From the NCBI RefSeq assembly GCF_021738965.1, contig NZ_JAKKOQ010000005.1, positions 186,001-250,000 on the forward strand: 64,000 nt of DNA, in the 5' to 3' direction. The stretch comes from Gordonia zhenghanii. Lineage in GTDB: Bacteria; Actinomycetota; Actinomycetes; Mycobacteriales; Mycobacteriaceae. Positions 31,712 to 42,124 of the stretch are shown one piece after another. The notes below the pieces were generated by a model, which saw only the letters and a list, made by a program, of their open reading frames with translations, searched no databases and had not been told where the DNA came from. The position numbers were made by a program, and so were the translations under genes. Position 1 is the first letter of the stretch. Each line of letters begins with the position of its first letter.

Positions 31712-32026
31712 GTGGCTCTTCCCCAGTTGACTGATGAGCAGCGCGCTGCTGCGCTCGAGAAGGCGGCTGCAGCCCGTCGCGTGCGTGCCGAGCTCAAAGA
31801 ACGCCTGAAGCGAGGCGGCACCGATCTCAAGCAGGTGCTGGCCGATGCTGAGAACGATGAGATCCTCGGCAAGATGAAGGTCTCCGCGCTGCTCGAAGCC
31901 CTGCCCAAGGTCGGCAAGGTCAAGGCGCAGGAGATCATGACCGAGCTGGAGATCGCCCCGACCCGCCGTCTGCGCGGACTCGGCGACCGTCAGCGTAAGG
32001 CGCTGCTCGAGAAGTTCAGCTCCTGA
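31712..32026 (+). CDS. mihF: Actinobacterial integration host factor mIHF
   Basis: A nucleoid-associated DNA-binding protein, unrelated to the E. coli IHF/HU fold, essential in mycobacteria. The GTG at 31712 (ribosome site GGAGG, 31703-31707) gives 104 residues. A long basic N-terminal helix ([16 protein letters not shown]) is followed by a helix-two-turn-helix-like domain with [19 protein letters not shown] and [18 protein letters not shown]. It begins the run mihF-gmk-rpoZ-coaBC-metK, the same as Rv1388-Rv1392. Further upstream open frame is antisense shadow of the hydrolase gene. Confidence 0.96.
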   Translation: MALPQLTDEQRAAALEKAAAARRVRAELKERLKRGGTDLKQVLADAENDEILGKMKVSALLEALPKVGKVKAQEIMTELEIAPTRRLRGLGDRQRKALLEKFSS

Positions 32027-32028
32027 GC

Positions 32029-32649
32029 GTGCCCGACGCGAACACCCGATCGAGGGGTCGACTAGTTGTACTGGTCGGCCCCTCGGCCGTCGGGAAGTCC
32101 ACGGTCGTCCGCCGACTCCGTGACGAACTTCCCGAACTTCACTTCAGCGTGTCGGCTACGACACGTGCTCCGCGTCCCGGCGAGATCGACGGCCGCGACT
32201 ACCACTTCGTCACCCGCGAAGCGTTCGACGAGATGATCGACGCGGGCGAGATGCTCGAGTGGGCGGAGATTCACGGAGGACTCCAACGTTCGGGCACTCC
32301 GTGCGCGCCCGTCGAGCAGGCGATGGCCGAAGGCCGTCCCGTTCTCGTCGAAGTGGATCTGGTCGGTGCACGCAACGTCCGCGAGCATCTGGACGAGGCG
32401 ATAACGGTGTTTCTGGCGCCGCCGAGTTGGGACGAACTCGTCTCACGACTCACCGGCAGAGGCACCGAGAGCGGCGACGTGATCGAGCGCCGCCTGGAGA
32501 CAGCGCGCGTCGAAATGGCGGCGCAAGACGAGTTCGGGCACGTCGTCGTGAACGACGATGTCGACGAAACCGTCGAACAATTGCTAAAATTGCTGGTCGG
32601 GCCGCGGTCGGAAATGCGGTCGGCCGAACATACTGCGCAGGAGATGTGA
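32029..32649 (+). CDS. gmk: Guanylate kinase
   Basis: Phosphorylates GMP to GDP. 206 residues. The P-loop [10 protein letters not shown] (about 16-25), [18 protein letters not shown] (GMP-binding region) and the lid/LID-adjacent Arg residues are as expected. GTG start two bases after the mihF stop. The next gene, rpoZ, starts directly after the gmk stop. Confidence 0.96.
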   Translation: MPDANTRSRGRLVVLVGPSAVGKSTVVRRLRDELPELHFSVSATTRAPRPGEIDGRDYHFVTREAFDEMIDAGEMLEWAEIHGGLQRSGTPCAPVEQAMAEGRPVLVEVDLVGARNVREHLDEAITVFLAPPSWDELVSRLTGRGTESGDVIERRLETARVEMAAQDEFGHVVVNDDVDETVEQLLKLLVGPRSEMRSAEHTAQEM

Positions 32650-32946
<297 letters not shown>

Positions 32947-32954
32947 GCCGGCCG

Positions 32955-34184
32955 GTGTCGCACGTCCTCATCGGGGTCGGCGGGGGGATCGCCGCCTACA
33001 AGGTGTGCAGTGTGATTCGTCACTTCACCGAAGCTGGGCACGATGTTCGGGTGGTCCCGACGCGAGCCGCGTTGAACTTCGTCGGGGCGGCGACGTTCGA
33101 AGCTCTGTCGGGTAACCCCGTCAGCACCGAGGTCTTCGACGATGTCGACGAGGTCGCACACGTCGCGCTCGGCCGCAAGGCAGACCTCGTCGTCGTTGCT
33201 CCCGCTACCGCCGACCTGATGGCGCGCGCCGTCGCGGGTCGAGCCGACGATCTGCTGACGGCCTCGTTGCTGACCGCGACGTGTCCCGTGCTGTTCGTTC
33301 CCGCGATGCACACCGAGATGTGGCAGCACCCGGCGACCACAGCGAATGTCGCAACGCTTCGTGAGCGCGGCGTCACCGTGATGACACCGGCGAACGGACG
33401 ATTGACCGGCGCCGACACGGGTGCAGGCCGGATGCCCGAGCCGACCGAGATCGGGTTGATCGGCGACCTTCTCCTCGATCGAGCCTCCGCGCTTCCCTAC
33501 GACCTCGCCGGACGTGAAGTCCTGGTGAGCGCGGGCGGCACTCGCGAGGCCCTCGACCCCGTCCGCTATCTGGGCAATCACAGCTCGGGGAAGCAGGGCT
33601 ACGCGTTGGCGCGAGCCGCTGCGCAACGCGGAGCTCACGTCACCCTGGTGGCAGGCGCTACGAGCGACCCGGGTGAGCCGGCAGGCGTCGACATCGTCGA
33701 CATCGACTCCGCTGTGGAACTCGAACGTGAGATGTCCCGCCGTGCACGCGACGCCGACGTCGTCATCATGGCGGCGGCCGTCGCGGACTTCCGCCCTGTC
33801 GACATCGCGGGATCGAAGATCAAGAAGGGCGCCGAGGGGCCGGCCCCGATCCACTTGGACACCAACCCCGACATCCTCGCAGGCCTCGTGCAGTCACGAG
33901 CGGCCGGCGACATTCCGCGCCAGACCGTCATCGTCGGCTTCGCAGCCGAGACCGGCGACGAAGACGGCGGAGTACTCGACCACGGGCGTGCCAAGCTACG
34001 TCGAAAAGGCTGTGATCTACTCGTGGTGAACGCGGTCGGAGACGGTAAAGCGTTCGGCACCGAAGACAATGCCGGATGGATCCTCACTGCGGAGGGCAAC
34101 GAGACCGCACTCCCATTCGGTTCGAAGACATTGATGGCGAGCAGAATCCTTGACGAAGTCGCCGCCGTCGTGCCTCATAGTTAG
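32955..34184 (+). CDS. coaBC: Bifunctional phosphopantothenoylcysteine synthetase/decarboxylase
   Basis: Two consecutive steps of coenzyme A synthesis. 409 residues. The N-terminal CoaC flavin domain has GVGGGIAAYK and VVVAPATADLMARAVAG, with the substrate-recognition clamp near MPEPTEI. The C-terminal CoaB domain begins VLVSAGGTREALDPVRYLGN (about residue 193 on) and has HSSGKQGYALA. The start is GTG at 32955. metK follows after 76 bases with its own ribosome site. Confidence 0.96.
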   Translation: MSHVLIGVGGGIAAYKVCSVIRHFTEAGHDVRVVPTRAALNFVGAATFEALSGNPVSTEVFDDVDEVAHVALGRKADLVVVAPATADLMARAVAGRADDLLTASLLTATCPVLFVPAMHTEMWQHPATTANVATLRERGVTVMTPANGRLTGADTGAGRMPEPTEIGLIGDLLLDRASALPYDLAGREVLVSAGGTREALDPVRYLGNHSSGKQGYALARAAAQRGAHVTLVAGATSDPGEPAGVDIVDIDSAVELEREMSRRARDADVVIMAAAVADFRPVDIAGSKIKKGAEGPAPIHLDTNPDILAGLVQSRAAGDIPRQTVIVGFAAETGDEDGGVLDHGRAKLRRKGCDLLVVNAVGDGKAFGTEDNAGWILTAEGNETALPFGSKTLMASRILDEVAAVVPHS

Positions 34185-34219
34185 GCGAACAACACCGCTT
34201 GTTCTGAGTTTTACGTCAG

Positions 34220-34235
34220 CAGGGGATGATCCCTG
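34220..34235 (+). other. Small hairpin in the metK leader
   Basis: CAGGG (34220-34224) can pair with CCCTG (34231-34235) around a GATGAT loop. The 76-base coaBC-metK gap does not match any SAM riboswitch class I recognise, so I call it only a short hairpin. Confidence 0.3.
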
Positions 34236-34260
34236 TGATTGAGCATCCCGAGAGGAACCG

Positions 34261-35475
34261 ATGACCGCCTCAGCGTCCAGACTGTTCACCAGCGAATCTG
34301 TGACGGAAGGACACCCCGACAAGATTTGCGATGCGATCAGCGATGCAGTGCTCGACGCGCTGCTCGCCGCCGACCCCAACGCGAAGGTCGCGGTCGAGAC
34401 GATGGTCACCACCGGACAGGTGCACGTGGCAGGCGAAGTCAGCACGCTCGGCTATGTGGACATCCCGTCGATCGTGCGCGAGAAGATCCTGGAGATCGGC
34501 TACGACTCGTCCACCAAGGGTTTCGACGGCGCGTCGTGCGGAGTGAATGTCGCCATCGGTGCGCAGTCGCCGGAGATCGCACAGGGCCTCACCTCGTCGC
34601 ACGAGAAGCGGACCGGCAGCAGCGACGACGACCTGGACAGTCAGGGCGCAGGCGACCAGGGCCTGATGTTCGGATACGCCTCAGCGGAGACTCCCGAACT
34701 GATGCCGCTGCCGATCGCGCTGGCGCACCGACTCTCACGTCGCCTCACCGAGGTCCGTAAGACCGGCGTCCTGCCGTACCTGCGCCCGGACGGCAAGACT
34801 CAGGTGACGATCGAGTACGCCGGCGACACACCGGTCCGGCTCGACACCGTGGTCATCTCGACGCAGCACGCCGCCGACATCGACATCGACAACATGCTGG
34901 CCCCGGACATCCGCAAGCACGTGCTGCAGGCTGTGTTCGACGAACTCGAACTGCCGGTCGCACTCGACACCAGCAACCCGCGCCTGCTCGTCAACCCGAC
35001 CGGGAGCTTCGTCCTCGGCGGGCCGATGGGCGACGCCGGTCTCACCGGCCGCAAGATCATCGTCGACACCTACGGCGGCATGGCGCGTCACGGCGGCGGC
35101 GCATTCTCCGGCAAGGATCCGTCGAAGGTGGACCGCAGCGCGGCGTACGCGATGCGGTGGGTCGCCAAGAACGCCGTCGCCGCCGGACTGGCCACGCGCA
35201 TCGAGGTTCAGGTCGCCTACGCGATCGGCAAAGCGGCTCCGGTCGGTCTGTTCGTCGAGACCTTCGGCACCGAGAAGGTGGACCCCGGCACCATCCAGAA
35301 GGCGATCTCCGAGGTCTTCGATCTGCGTCCCGGAGCCATCGTTCGCGATCTCGACCTGCTCCGGCCGATCTACGCACCGACCGCCGCGTACGGACACTTC
35401 GGCCGTACCGACGTCGACCTGCCGTGGGAGCGGACCGACCGCGTCGCTGAACTGCGCAAGGCCGCTGGGCTGTAA
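34261..35475 (+). CDS. metK: S-adenosylmethionine synthetase
   Basis: Makes SAM from methionine and ATP. 404 residues. Signatures: [20 protein letters not shown] near the N-terminus, [12 protein letters not shown] (ATP/methionine signature 1) and [16 protein letters not shown] (P-loop-like signature 2). A GAGAGGA ribosome site precedes the ATG. It is followed by a 28-bp tandem repeat before priA. Confidence 0.98.
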   Translation: MTASASRLFTSESVTEGHPDKICDAISDAVLDALLAADPNAKVAVETMVTTGQVHVAGEVSTLGYVDIPSIVREKILEIGYDSSTKGFDGASCGVNVAIGAQSPEIAQGLTSSHEKRTGSSDDDLDSQGAGDQGLMFGYASAETPELMPLPIALAHRLSRRLTEVRKTGVLPYLRPDGKTQVTIEYAGDTPVRLDTVVISTQHAADIDIDNMLAPDIRKHVLQAVFDELELPVALDTSNPRLLVNPTGSFVLGGPMGDAGLTGRKIIVDTYGGMARHGGGAFSGKDPSKVDRSAAYAMRWVAKNAVAAGLATRIEVQVAYAIGKAAPVGLFVETFGTEKVDPGTIQKAISEVFDLRPGAIVRDLDLLRPIYAPTAAYGHFGRTDVDLPWERTDRVAELRKAAGL

Positions 35476-35481
35476 CGGGGC

Positions 35482-35565
35482 CTCGGCTCCGCTCGACCAG
35501 CGTGGCTGCCTCGACGGCATTCGACCAGCGTGGCTGTCTCGACTCCGCTCGACCAGCGGTTGGGG
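35482..35565. repeat. Three 28-bp tandem repeats between metK and priA
   Basis: Units 35482-35509, 35510-35537 and 35538-35565 share CTCGAC-x6-TCGACCAGCG. The central part recalls the CTCGACTCCGCTCGACCAGC-type intergenic repeats of other actinobacteria. Confidence 0.9.
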
Positions 35566-35605
35566 AGTCGAGATCTTGCAAGCCGACGACGAGGACTGCA
35601 CCACT

Positions 35606-37615
35606 GTGAGCGACACCAGTGACCGCAACCGGCGCATGCCTGCGGCGGAGCGTCCCGTAGCGCGAGTGCTCCCCATGCTGTCGGTGGCGCATCTGGATCG
35701 GCCGTTCGACTACCTCGTCGACGAGAAGACCGATGCCGCTGCACAGCCCGGCGTCCGCGTCCGCATCCGATTCGCGGGGCGCCTGGTCGACGGGTACCTG
35801 CTCGAGCGATTGGAGACCAGCGACCACGGGGGACGCCTGTCTTGGCTCGATCGCGTCGTCTCACCCGAACGCGTGCTGACCGACGAGCTGCTCGAAGCCT
35901 GTCGCGCCGTCGCCCAGCGGTACGCGGGAACACTCCCGGATGTGCTGCGACTCGCGATCCCGCCTCGGCATGCGCGCGTCGAGAAGGAGGGCGTCGCTGC
36001 GGGGCCGGCCGCACCGGTCGCCTCACCGGATCTGGGCGGCTGGGCGCCGTACCCCGCAGGAGAGTCGTTCGTCCGAGCGGTCGTCGATGACAGGCGCCCC
36101 CGGGCGGTGTGGCAAGTGCTTCCGGGAGACGACTGGGCGCAACGCATCGCCGAACTCGTCACATCGGTAGCGGCGTCGGGGAGAGGCGCGATCGTCGTCG
36201 TCCCGAACCAACGCGATCTCGATCGGCTGGCGGCGGCCTGCGACCGGTTGCTCGGCGATCGATGCGTGACGTTGGCGGCCGGACTCGGACCCGCCGCGCG
36301 GTACCGGCGGTGGCTGGCGGCCTTACGCGGACAGGCCTCGGTGGTGATCGGCACACGCAGCGCCGTGTTCGCGCCGGTGGTGGACCTCGCGTTGACGGTG
36401 ATCTTCGACGACGGGGACTCGAGTCTGCACGAGCCGAGATCGCCCTATCCGCATCCGCGCGAGGTCGCAGTGCTGCGCACACACGCCGCAGGCGCGGCCA
36501 TGCTCATCGGCGGACACTCCCGGACGGCGGAGGCGCAGGCACTCGTCGAATCCGGGTGGGCACACGACCTGGTCGCCTCGCGCGAAGTCGTACGCGCCGC
36601 TGCGCCGCGGATCGAGGGCATCGCCGAAGACGATCGACGACTCGGCGGCGATCCGCTCGCCAGGTCGGCACGGATCCCCACAACGGCGTTCGACGCCGCG
36701 CGCAATGCGCTCTCCGCAGGTCTCGCCGTCCTGTTCAGCGTTCCCAGACGCGGATATCTGCCGTCTGTCGCGTGTGCGCGCTGCCGAACTCATGCCCGGT
36801 GTCGGCAGTGTCGGGGCCCGTTGTCGATGAACGACCGCGGCGACCTGTCGTGCCGATGGTGTGGCCGTCCGGAATTGCGCTTCGTCTGCCCCGCATGCGG
36901 AGCCCGGACGGTGCGCGCGTTGATGGTCGGCGACAAGCGGACCGCGGAGGAACTCGGTCGGGCGTTCCCCGGGGTCCCGATCGTGACTTCTGGCGGAGCC
37001 AAGATCGTCGATGACATCCCGGAGGGCCCGCGCGTGGTCGTGGCGACCCCGGGATCGGCGCCGCGCGCCCCCGACGGGTACGGCGCCGCGATCCTCCTCG
37101 ACACCTGGGCTCAGCTAGACCGCGAAGACCTTCGCGCAGGTGAGGACGCGATGCGGATGTGGATGGACATCGCATCCCTCGTCCGGTGCAAAGCGGATGG
37201 CGGGCGGGTAGTGGTGGTCGCCGATGCTGCGGGTCCCGCGGTGCAGGCGTTGATCTCGTGGAACCCCGTCGGATTCGCGGCCGCAGATCTGGCCCAGCGA
37301 CACGAACTCGGCTTCCCGCCCGCAGTGACGATGGCGTCGATCGACGGTCCAGGACTGGCGATCACCTCCTTCGTCGAGATGCTCGATCTGCCCGCGGGCG
37401 CGGAGACACTCGGCCCGGTTCCGCTGCCGAGCGGAGTACGCAGGCCTGCCGGGATGGAGGCCGAGGGGGATGTCGAACGGCTGCTGCTGCGGGCGCCGAG
37501 AAGCGGCGGATGGCACTTGGCTGACGCGTTGCGAGCCGGACAGAACGTGCGCCACGCCCGGCACGACGACACCGCGGGCATCCGGGTCCAGATCGACCCG
37601 CCTACGATTGGTTGA
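35606..37615 (+). CDS. priA: Primosomal protein N' (PriA) with degenerate helicase motifs
   Basis: Restart of stalled replication forks. 669 residues from GTG 35606; an in-frame TTG at 35576 would add 10. The N-terminal DNA-binding part ([18 protein letters not shown]) and the two zinc clusters ([13 protein letters not shown] and [17 protein letters not shown]) are preserved. Helicase motifs are eroded: the Walker A region reads VLPGDDW instead of GxTGSGKT, and the DEEH box reads [14 protein letters not shown] is retained. Actinobacterial PriA proteins are known to lack the ATPase motifs, so this is a lineage trait. fmt starts three bases after the stop. Confidence 0.93.
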   Translation: MSDTSDRNRRMPAAERPVARVLPMLSVAHLDRPFDYLVDEKTDAAAQPGVRVRIRFAGRLVDGYLLERLETSDHGGRLSWLDRVVSPERVLTDELLEACRAVAQRYAGTLPDVLRLAIPPRHARVEKEGVAAGPAAPVASPDLGGWAPYPAGESFVRAVVDDRRPRAVWQVLPGDDWAQRIAELVTSVAASGRGAIVVVPNQRDLDRLAAACDRLLGDRCVTLAAGLGPAARYRRWLAALRGQASVVIGTRSAVFAPVVDLALTVIFDDGDSSLHEPRSPYPHPREVAVLRTHAAGAAMLIGGHSRTAEAQALVESGWAHDLVASREVVRAAAPRIEGIAEDDRRLGGDPLARSARIPTTAFDAARNALSAGLAVLFSVPRRGYLPSVACARCRTHARCRQCRGPLSMNDRGDLSCRWCGRPELRFVCPACGARTVRALMVGDKRTAEELGRAFPGVPIVTSGGAKIVDDIPEGPRVVVATPGSAPRAPDGYGAAILLDTWAQLDREDLRAGEDAMRMWMDIASLVRCKADGGRVVVVADAAGPAVQALISWNPVGFAAADLAQRHELGFPPAVTMASIDGPGLAITSFVEMLDLPAGAETLGPVPLPSGVRRPAGMEAEGDVERLLLRAPRSGGWHLADALRAGQNVRHARHDDTAGIRVQIDPPTIG

Positions 37616-37617
37616 TT

Positions 37618-38559
37618 ATGAGACTCGTCTTCGCGGGCACCCCCGACGTCGCGGTACCGACCCTGAGAGAACTGATCGATTCACCCGACCATGACGTCGT
37701 CGGGGTCATCACGCGTCCCGACACGACGGCAGGCCGCGGTCGGCGAACCGTGCGTTCGGCGGTCGGAGCCGTCGCGGACGAGGCAGGCATCGAGGTGTCC
37801 ACCCCCCGCCGCATGTCCGACGCCGACGTCGCTGAGACCCTCGCTCGGTGGGCTCCGGACCTCGGTGTCGTCGTCGCCTACGGTGGGCTGATTCCGCAGG
37901 ACGTGCTCGACTTGCCGTCGCACGGCTGGATCAACCTGCACTTCTCCATCCTGCCCTCGTGGCGGGGCGCGGCGCCCGTGCAGGCGTCGATCGCCGCAGG
38001 CGACGAGATCACCGGAGCCAGCGTCTTCGCTCTCGAAGCAGGTCTGGACACCGGCCCCGTCTACGGGACGTTGACCGAACAGATCCGGTCGACCGACACG
38101 GCGGGAGACCTCCTCGGCCGACTCGCCGAATCGGGGTCCGGGCTGACCAAGGCCGTCATCGACGCCATCGCCGTCGGGGAACTCGCCGCCGTGCCGCAGG
38201 ACGCAGCGGGCGTCTCCCACGCATCGAAGATCACCGTCGACGACGCGCGCGTCCGATGGGATCTGCCGTCCCACCTGATCGACCGCGCTGTCCGCGCCCA
38301 CACCCCGGCTCCGGGCGCGTGGACAGCGGTCGGCGACATTCGACTCAAACTCGGTCCCGTGACTCCCGCGGACGACGACCCGGCAGTTCCCGGCCCCCTC
38401 GAGATCGGACAACTCGGGGTCACGAAGAAGTCGGTGTTCGTCGGAACCGCATCTGGCGCGGTGCGCCTGGGAACAGTTCAGGCTCCAGGCAAGAAGGCGA
38501 TGAACGCGGCCGACTGGGCACGCGGCACACGACTCGAAGAGAACGGACGGCTCGCATGA
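37618..38559 (+). CDS. fmt: Methionyl-tRNA formyltransferase
   Basis: Formylates initiator Met-tRNA with 10-formyl-THF. 313 residues. [15 protein letters not shown] starts the hydrolase-fold domain; [18 protein letters not shown] is the HxSLLP-like signature with the formyl-binding His; the C-terminal OB domain has [17 protein letters not shown] sequence. The start ATG lies just after the priA stop and its own stop overlaps rsmB (ATGA). Confidence 0.97.
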   Translation: MRLVFAGTPDVAVPTLRELIDSPDHDVVGVITRPDTTAGRGRRTVRSAVGAVADEAGIEVSTPRRMSDADVAETLARWAPDLGVVVAYGGLIPQDVLDLPSHGWINLHFSILPSWRGAAPVQASIAAGDEITGASVFALEAGLDTGPVYGTLTEQIRSTDTAGDLLGRLAESGSGLTKAVIDAIAVGELAAVPQDAAGVSHASKITVDDARVRWDLPSHLIDRAVRAHTPAPGAWTAVGDIRLKLGPVTPADDDPAVPGPLEIGQLGVTKKSVFVGTASGAVRLGTVQAPGKKAMNAADWARGTRLEENGRLA

Positions 38560-39992
38560 CACAGGACGGACGCGGGCGGGGCCCCAACACTCGGGGCCCA
38601 CAGACTCGGGGCACACAGACCCGGGACCCCAAGACTCGAGACAAGGCGGTGGACCCCGCGCGTACCGTCGCACTCGACGTCCTCCGAGCGGTCCGGCGTG
38701 ACGACGCGTACGCCAACCTGTTGCTGCCGCGCCTCCTGCGCGAGCGGAAGCTGGATCGTCGCGACAAGGCGCTGGCCACGGAACTGACGTACGGCACGGC
38801 CCGTACGTCGGGCGTCCTCGACGAGATCATCGCGTCCGCTGCCGGCAGGCCGATCTCGGAGATCGACGGCGACCTGCTCGACGTACTGCGGTTGGGCTCG
38901 TACCAGTTGCTCCGCACTCGGATCGGATCGCACGCAGCCGTGTCGACGTCTGTCGACCTGGTGCGCGCCGCATACGGCATGGGGCAGGCCGGCTTCGTGA
39001 ATGCGGTGCTGCGCAAGGTGTCTCAGCGAGATGAGCAGTTGTGGATCGACACCGTCGCGCCGTCGATGGCCGACGACATGGTCGGCAACCTCGCCTTCAC
39101 CTATGCCCATCCACGCTGGATCGCCGACGTCTTCGCTCAGTCTCTCGGCTCGATCGGCGAGCTGCAGGCTGCGCTCGCCGCCGACGACGAGCGACCGATC
39201 GTCCATCTGGTCGCACGGCCCGGACAGATCACCGCCGAGGAGTTGGCGCTGGTCAGCGGCGGCGAGGAAGGGCGCCTCTCGCCGTACTGCGTGTACCTGC
39301 CGGAAGGCGACCCGGGGGCGCTCGACGCCGTGCGCGACGGTTTCGCAGGCGTGCAGGACGAGGGCAGTCAGCTCGTGGCTCTCGCGGTAGCCCGAGCCGA
39401 GGTCGGCGAGGACACCGGCCGATGGCTCGACCTGTGCGCAGGCCCCGGCGGCAAGGCCGCACTGCTCGGCTCGCTCGCCGACCTCGACGGCGCGCACGTC
39501 GACGCAGTCGAGGTGTCCGAACACCGCGCACGACTGATCGAGAACATCGTCGACGAGCTGCCCGTGACTGTCCATGTCGCAGACGGGCGCGACAGCGGGC
39601 TCGAACCCGGCTACGACCGGATCCTCGTCGACGCACCGTGCTCGGGTCTCGGGTCGCTGCGGCGTCGACCGGAGTCGCGTTGGCGCAGGCAGCCCGCGGA
39701 CATTCCGGAGCTCGTGGCGCTGCAGACCCAGTTGCTGACCGAAGCGGTGCGCCTGGTCCGGCCGGGCGGCGTCGTGGTCTATTCGACCTGTTCACCGCAT
39801 CCGGCGGAGACGACCGGGGTCGTCGACGCTGTGCTCGGCGCGGTCGGCGGCGTGGAGCCGATCGATGCGCGGCCAATGGTCGCGGGCGACATGACCGTGG
39901 CGGAGAGCCTCGGCGCTGGTCCGCACGTCCAACTGTGGCCGCACCGGCAGGACACGGACGCGATGTTCGTGTCGGTGCTGCGGAAGGCGTAG
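38556..39992 (+). CDS. rsmB: 16S rRNA (cytosine-967-C5)-methyltransferase RsmB (Fmu)
   Basis: SAM-dependent m5C967 methylation of 16S rRNA. 478 residues from ATG 38556. A NusB-like RNA-binding domain ([40 protein letters not shown]) is followed by the methyltransferase domain: [12 protein letters not shown] (SAM loop), [19 protein letters not shown] and [12 protein letters not shown] (both catalytic Cys). The extreme N-terminus carries a [15 protein letters not shown] repeat absent from most homologues. The start overlaps the fmt stop. Confidence 0.96.
   Translation: MTQDGRGRGPNTRGPQTRGTQTRDPKTRDKAVDPARTVALDVLRAVRRDDAYANLLLPRLLRERKLDRRDKALATELTYGTARTSGVLDEIIASAAGRPISEIDGDLLDVLRLGSYQLLRTRIGSHAAVSTSVDLVRAAYGMGQAGFVNAVLRKVSQRDEQLWIDTVAPSMADDMVGNLAFTYAHPRWIADVFAQSLGSIGELQAALAADDERPIVHLVARPGQITAEELALVSGGEEGRLSPYCVYLPEGDPGALDAVRDGFAGVQDEGSQLVALAVARAEVGEDTGRWLDLCAGPGGKAALLGSLADLDGAHVDAVEVSEHRARLIENIVDELPVTVHVADGRDSGLEPGYDRILVDAPCSGLGSLRRRPESRWRRQPADIPELVALQTQLLTEAVRLVRPGGVVVYSTCSPHPAETTGVVDAVLGAVGGVEPIDARPMVAGDMTVAESLGAGPHVQLWPHRQDTDAMFVSVLRKA
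38589..38645. repeat. 15-bp coding tandem repeat at the rsmB 5' end
   Basis: Encodes [15 protein letters not shown] and TRDK in series (residues 12-30). The DNA units share ACTCGGGGC(C/A)CACAG. Confidence 0.85.
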
Positions 39993-40089
39993 CTCGCACC
40001 GTGCCTGGTCTCCGCACGTAGTGCAGCGATCTGCAGAACAGTTCCTCGACGTGCCGACGAGTGGTTCCCGCGCGTCCTCGCGGTTCTCG

Positions 40090-40095
40090 TAGACT
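40090..40095 (+). promoter_or_regulatory. Leaderless -10 (TAGACT) of rpe
   Basis: TAGACT followed by 7 bases and the ATG at 40103, so the transcript probably begins at the start codon. The preceding 97-base gap after rsmB holds no gene. Confidence 0.55.
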
Positions 40096-40102
40096 TCTCC
40101 GC

Positions 40103-40807
40103 ATGTGCAACCCTGGCCGCCCGGCACCGATGATCGCTCCGTCCATCCTTTCCGCCGACTTCGCCAATCTCGCGACCGAGATCGCGGCGGTCGGTCCGTC
40201 CGATGTCGACCCCGGTGTCGACTGGGTGCACGTGGATGTGATGGACAATCACTTCGTTCCGAATCTCACGCTCGGGATGCCGGTCGTCGAAAGCATCCTG
40301 AAGGCGACGGACATCCCGATCGACTGTCATCTCATGATCGAGGATCCGGGCCGCTGGGCGCCGCCCTACGCGGAGGCAGGCGCCTACAACGTGACCTTCC
40401 ACGCGGAGGCCACCGACGATCCGCGGAGCGTCGCCCGCGACATTCGAGCTGCGGGCGGCAAGGCCGGACTCGCGATCAAGCCCGGGACTGCGCTGGAGCC
40501 GTACCTGGAGATCCTCCGGGACTTCGACACGTTCCTGGTGATGAGCGTCGAACCCGGATTCGGGGGACAGAAGTTCATGCCGGAGGTGCTCGACAAGGTC
40601 CGGACGATCCGCAGCGTGATCGACCGCGACGATCTGCAGTTGCTGGTCGAGATCGACGGGGGCATCGCCGACTCGACCATCGAGCAGGCCGCCGAGGCAG
40701 GGGTGGACTGCTTCGTCGCAGGGTCTGCCGTGTACGGCGGCGACGACCCGGCCGCGCGTGTCGCCGAACTGCGACGCAAGGCGACCGCCGCACGCACGGT
40801 GGTCTGA
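40103..40807 (+). CDS. rpe: Ribulose-phosphate 3-epimerase
   Basis: Interconverts ribulose 5-P and xylulose 5-P. 234 residues from ATG 40103, chosen because a TAGACT -10 sits 7 bases upstream and the M. tuberculosis protein has a comparable short extension before [34 protein letters not shown] (metal His and Asp), CHLMIEDP and [19 protein letters not shown] are the family motifs. It precedes ribD by five bases and so links pentose phosphate metabolism to riboflavin precursor supply. Confidence 0.96.
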   Translation: MCNPGRPAPMIAPSILSADFANLATEIAAVGPSDVDPGVDWVHVDVMDNHFVPNLTLGMPVVESILKATDIPIDCHLMIEDPGRWAPPYAEAGAYNVTFHAEATDDPRSVARDIRAAGGKAGLAIKPGTALEPYLEILRDFDTFLVMSVEPGFGGQKFMPEVLDKVRTIRSVIDRDDLQLLVEIDGGIADSTIEQAAEAGVDCFVAGSAVYGGDDPAARVAELRRKATAARTVV

Positions 40808-40812
40808 TCGCC

Positions 40813-41817
40813 GTGATCGAGACCGCGATGCGTCGGGCCGTCGCCGCGTCGGCCGCAGCCCGCGGCACGAGTTCGCCGAACCCGCCGGTCGGTGCGGTGA
40901 TCCTCGATGCGGACGGACTGGTCGTCGGAGTAGGGCGCACTCAACCGCCTGGGGGGCCGCACGCCGAGGTCATGGCCCTGCGTGACGCAGGCGAGAGGGC
41001 GATGGGCGGCACCGCGGTCGTCACGTTGGAGCCCTGTAACCACACCGGTCGCACCGGACCCTGCGCGCAGGCACTGGTGGACGCCGGTGTCGCGGCCGTC
41101 CACTACAGCGTGGACGATCCCGGCCCGGCCGCAGGCGGGGGAGCGGCGACTCTGCGAGCGGCGGGCATCGACGTCACGAGCGGCGTACTCGAGCCGGAAG
41201 TCCGCCGTGGGCCGCTGCGCGCATGGCTGTCCGTGCAGGAGCGGGGCCGACCCCTCGTGACCGCGAAGATAGCCGCGACCCTCGACGGACGGACCGCGGC
41301 GCCCGACGGGACCAGCCAGTGGATCACCGGACCGCAGGCCCGCGAACACGCACACAGTCAGCGCGCCACCCTCGACGCGATCGTCGTCGGAACGGGGACG
41401 GCGCTGGCCGACGACCCGTCGCTCACTGCACGTCGCCCCGACGGTTCGCTCCACGCGCATCAGCCGACGCGAGTCGTGCTCGGACACCGCGAGATCCCCG
41501 CGACCGCGCGTCTGCGCGACGCGGCGTCGCCGTTCGTGCAGGTCGGCAGCCACGATCCGGCGGCAGCGTTGGCAGCGCTTCCGAATGCGCTCCACGTCCT
41601 CGTCGAGGGCGGCCCGTCGATCATCGGCGCGTTCCTCGTCGCCGATCTCGTCGACGACGTCCACGTCTACCTCGCGCCGACGGTCCTCGGCGCCGGTGCG
41701 GCAGCCGTCGACGACGCATCCGTGTCGACGCTGACGCAGGCGCACCGTTTCCGACGTGAATCCGTGACCGAACTCGGCGACGACCTGTTCGTGCAGTTGA
41801 TCCGCGAACTCGACTGA
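40813..41817 (+). CDS. ribD: Bifunctional diaminohydroxyphosphoribosylaminopyrimidine deaminase / reductase
   Basis: Second and third steps of riboflavin synthesis. 334 residues from GTG 40813. The deaminase domain has the zinc motif PHAEVMAL and CNHTGRTGPCAQAL. The reductase domain has AATLDGRTAAPDGTSQWITG and VLVEGGPSIIGAFL. It sits upstream of the FMN riboswitch, so its own transcription is not directly under that switch unless by the upstream promoter. Confidence 0.96.
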   Translation: MIETAMRRAVAASAAARGTSSPNPPVGAVILDADGLVVGVGRTQPPGGPHAEVMALRDAGERAMGGTAVVTLEPCNHTGRTGPCAQALVDAGVAAVHYSVDDPGPAAGGGAATLRAAGIDVTSGVLEPEVRRGPLRAWLSVQERGRPLVTAKIAATLDGRTAAPDGTSQWITGPQAREHAHSQRATLDAIVVGTGTALADDPSLTARRPDGSLHAHQPTRVVLGHREIPATARLRDAASPFVQVGSHDPAAALAALPNALHVLVEGGPSIIGAFLVADLVDDVHVYLAPTVLGAGAAAVDDASVSTLTQAHRFRRESVTELGDDLFVQLIRELD

Positions 41818-41918
41818 CCGGTGGCACACGATTCGGCCCGGAGTGAGTTGAACTAACACTGCAGGCCGGAGCCGGTGTGGGTGACACGGCGCACGCACGT
41901 CGTGCTACCTTCGAAAGG

Positions 41919-42056
41919 TAGTTCTCGGGGCGGGGTGAAAGTCCCCACCGGCGGTGATGCCCGGCAACGGGTCGAGCCCGCGAGCGCCCGCACCATGTGT
42001 GCGGGGACAGCAGATTCCGGTGTGACTCCGGAGCCGACGGTCATAGTCCGGATACG
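41919..42056 (+). ncRNA. FMN riboswitch aptamer (RFN element)
   Basis: The conserved RFN blocks are present in order: GGGGCGGGGTGAAAGTCCCC at 41927-41946, CCGGCGGT, GAGCCCGCGAGC, then GCAGATTCCGGTGTGACTCC and GAGCCGACGGTCATAGTCCG closing near 42050. It precedes ribE, ribBA and ribH. FMN binding should lower their expression. Confidence 0.95.
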
Positions 42057-42089
42057 AGAGAACGACAGCGCGGTACGGTGCCGCGACCT

Positions 42090-42123
42090 GTCTGTCCCGA
42101 GCGCTCACGTGCAAAGGAGAGAC
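42090..42123 (+). promoter_or_regulatory. SD-sequestering helix of the FMN riboswitch
   Basis: GTCTGTCC (42090-42097) pairs at 7 of 8 positions with GGAGAGAC (42116-42123), which contains the ribE Shine-Dalgarno and abuts the GTG at 42125. A GCGGTACGGTGCCGC stem lies just upstream (42069-42083). This points to translational control. Confidence 0.65.
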
Positions 42124-42124
42124 G

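Noticed and set aside
34185-34260. SAM riboswitch ahead of metK
   Set aside because: The 76-base gap lacks the conserved cores of known SAM riboswitches; only a 5-bp hairpin is visible.
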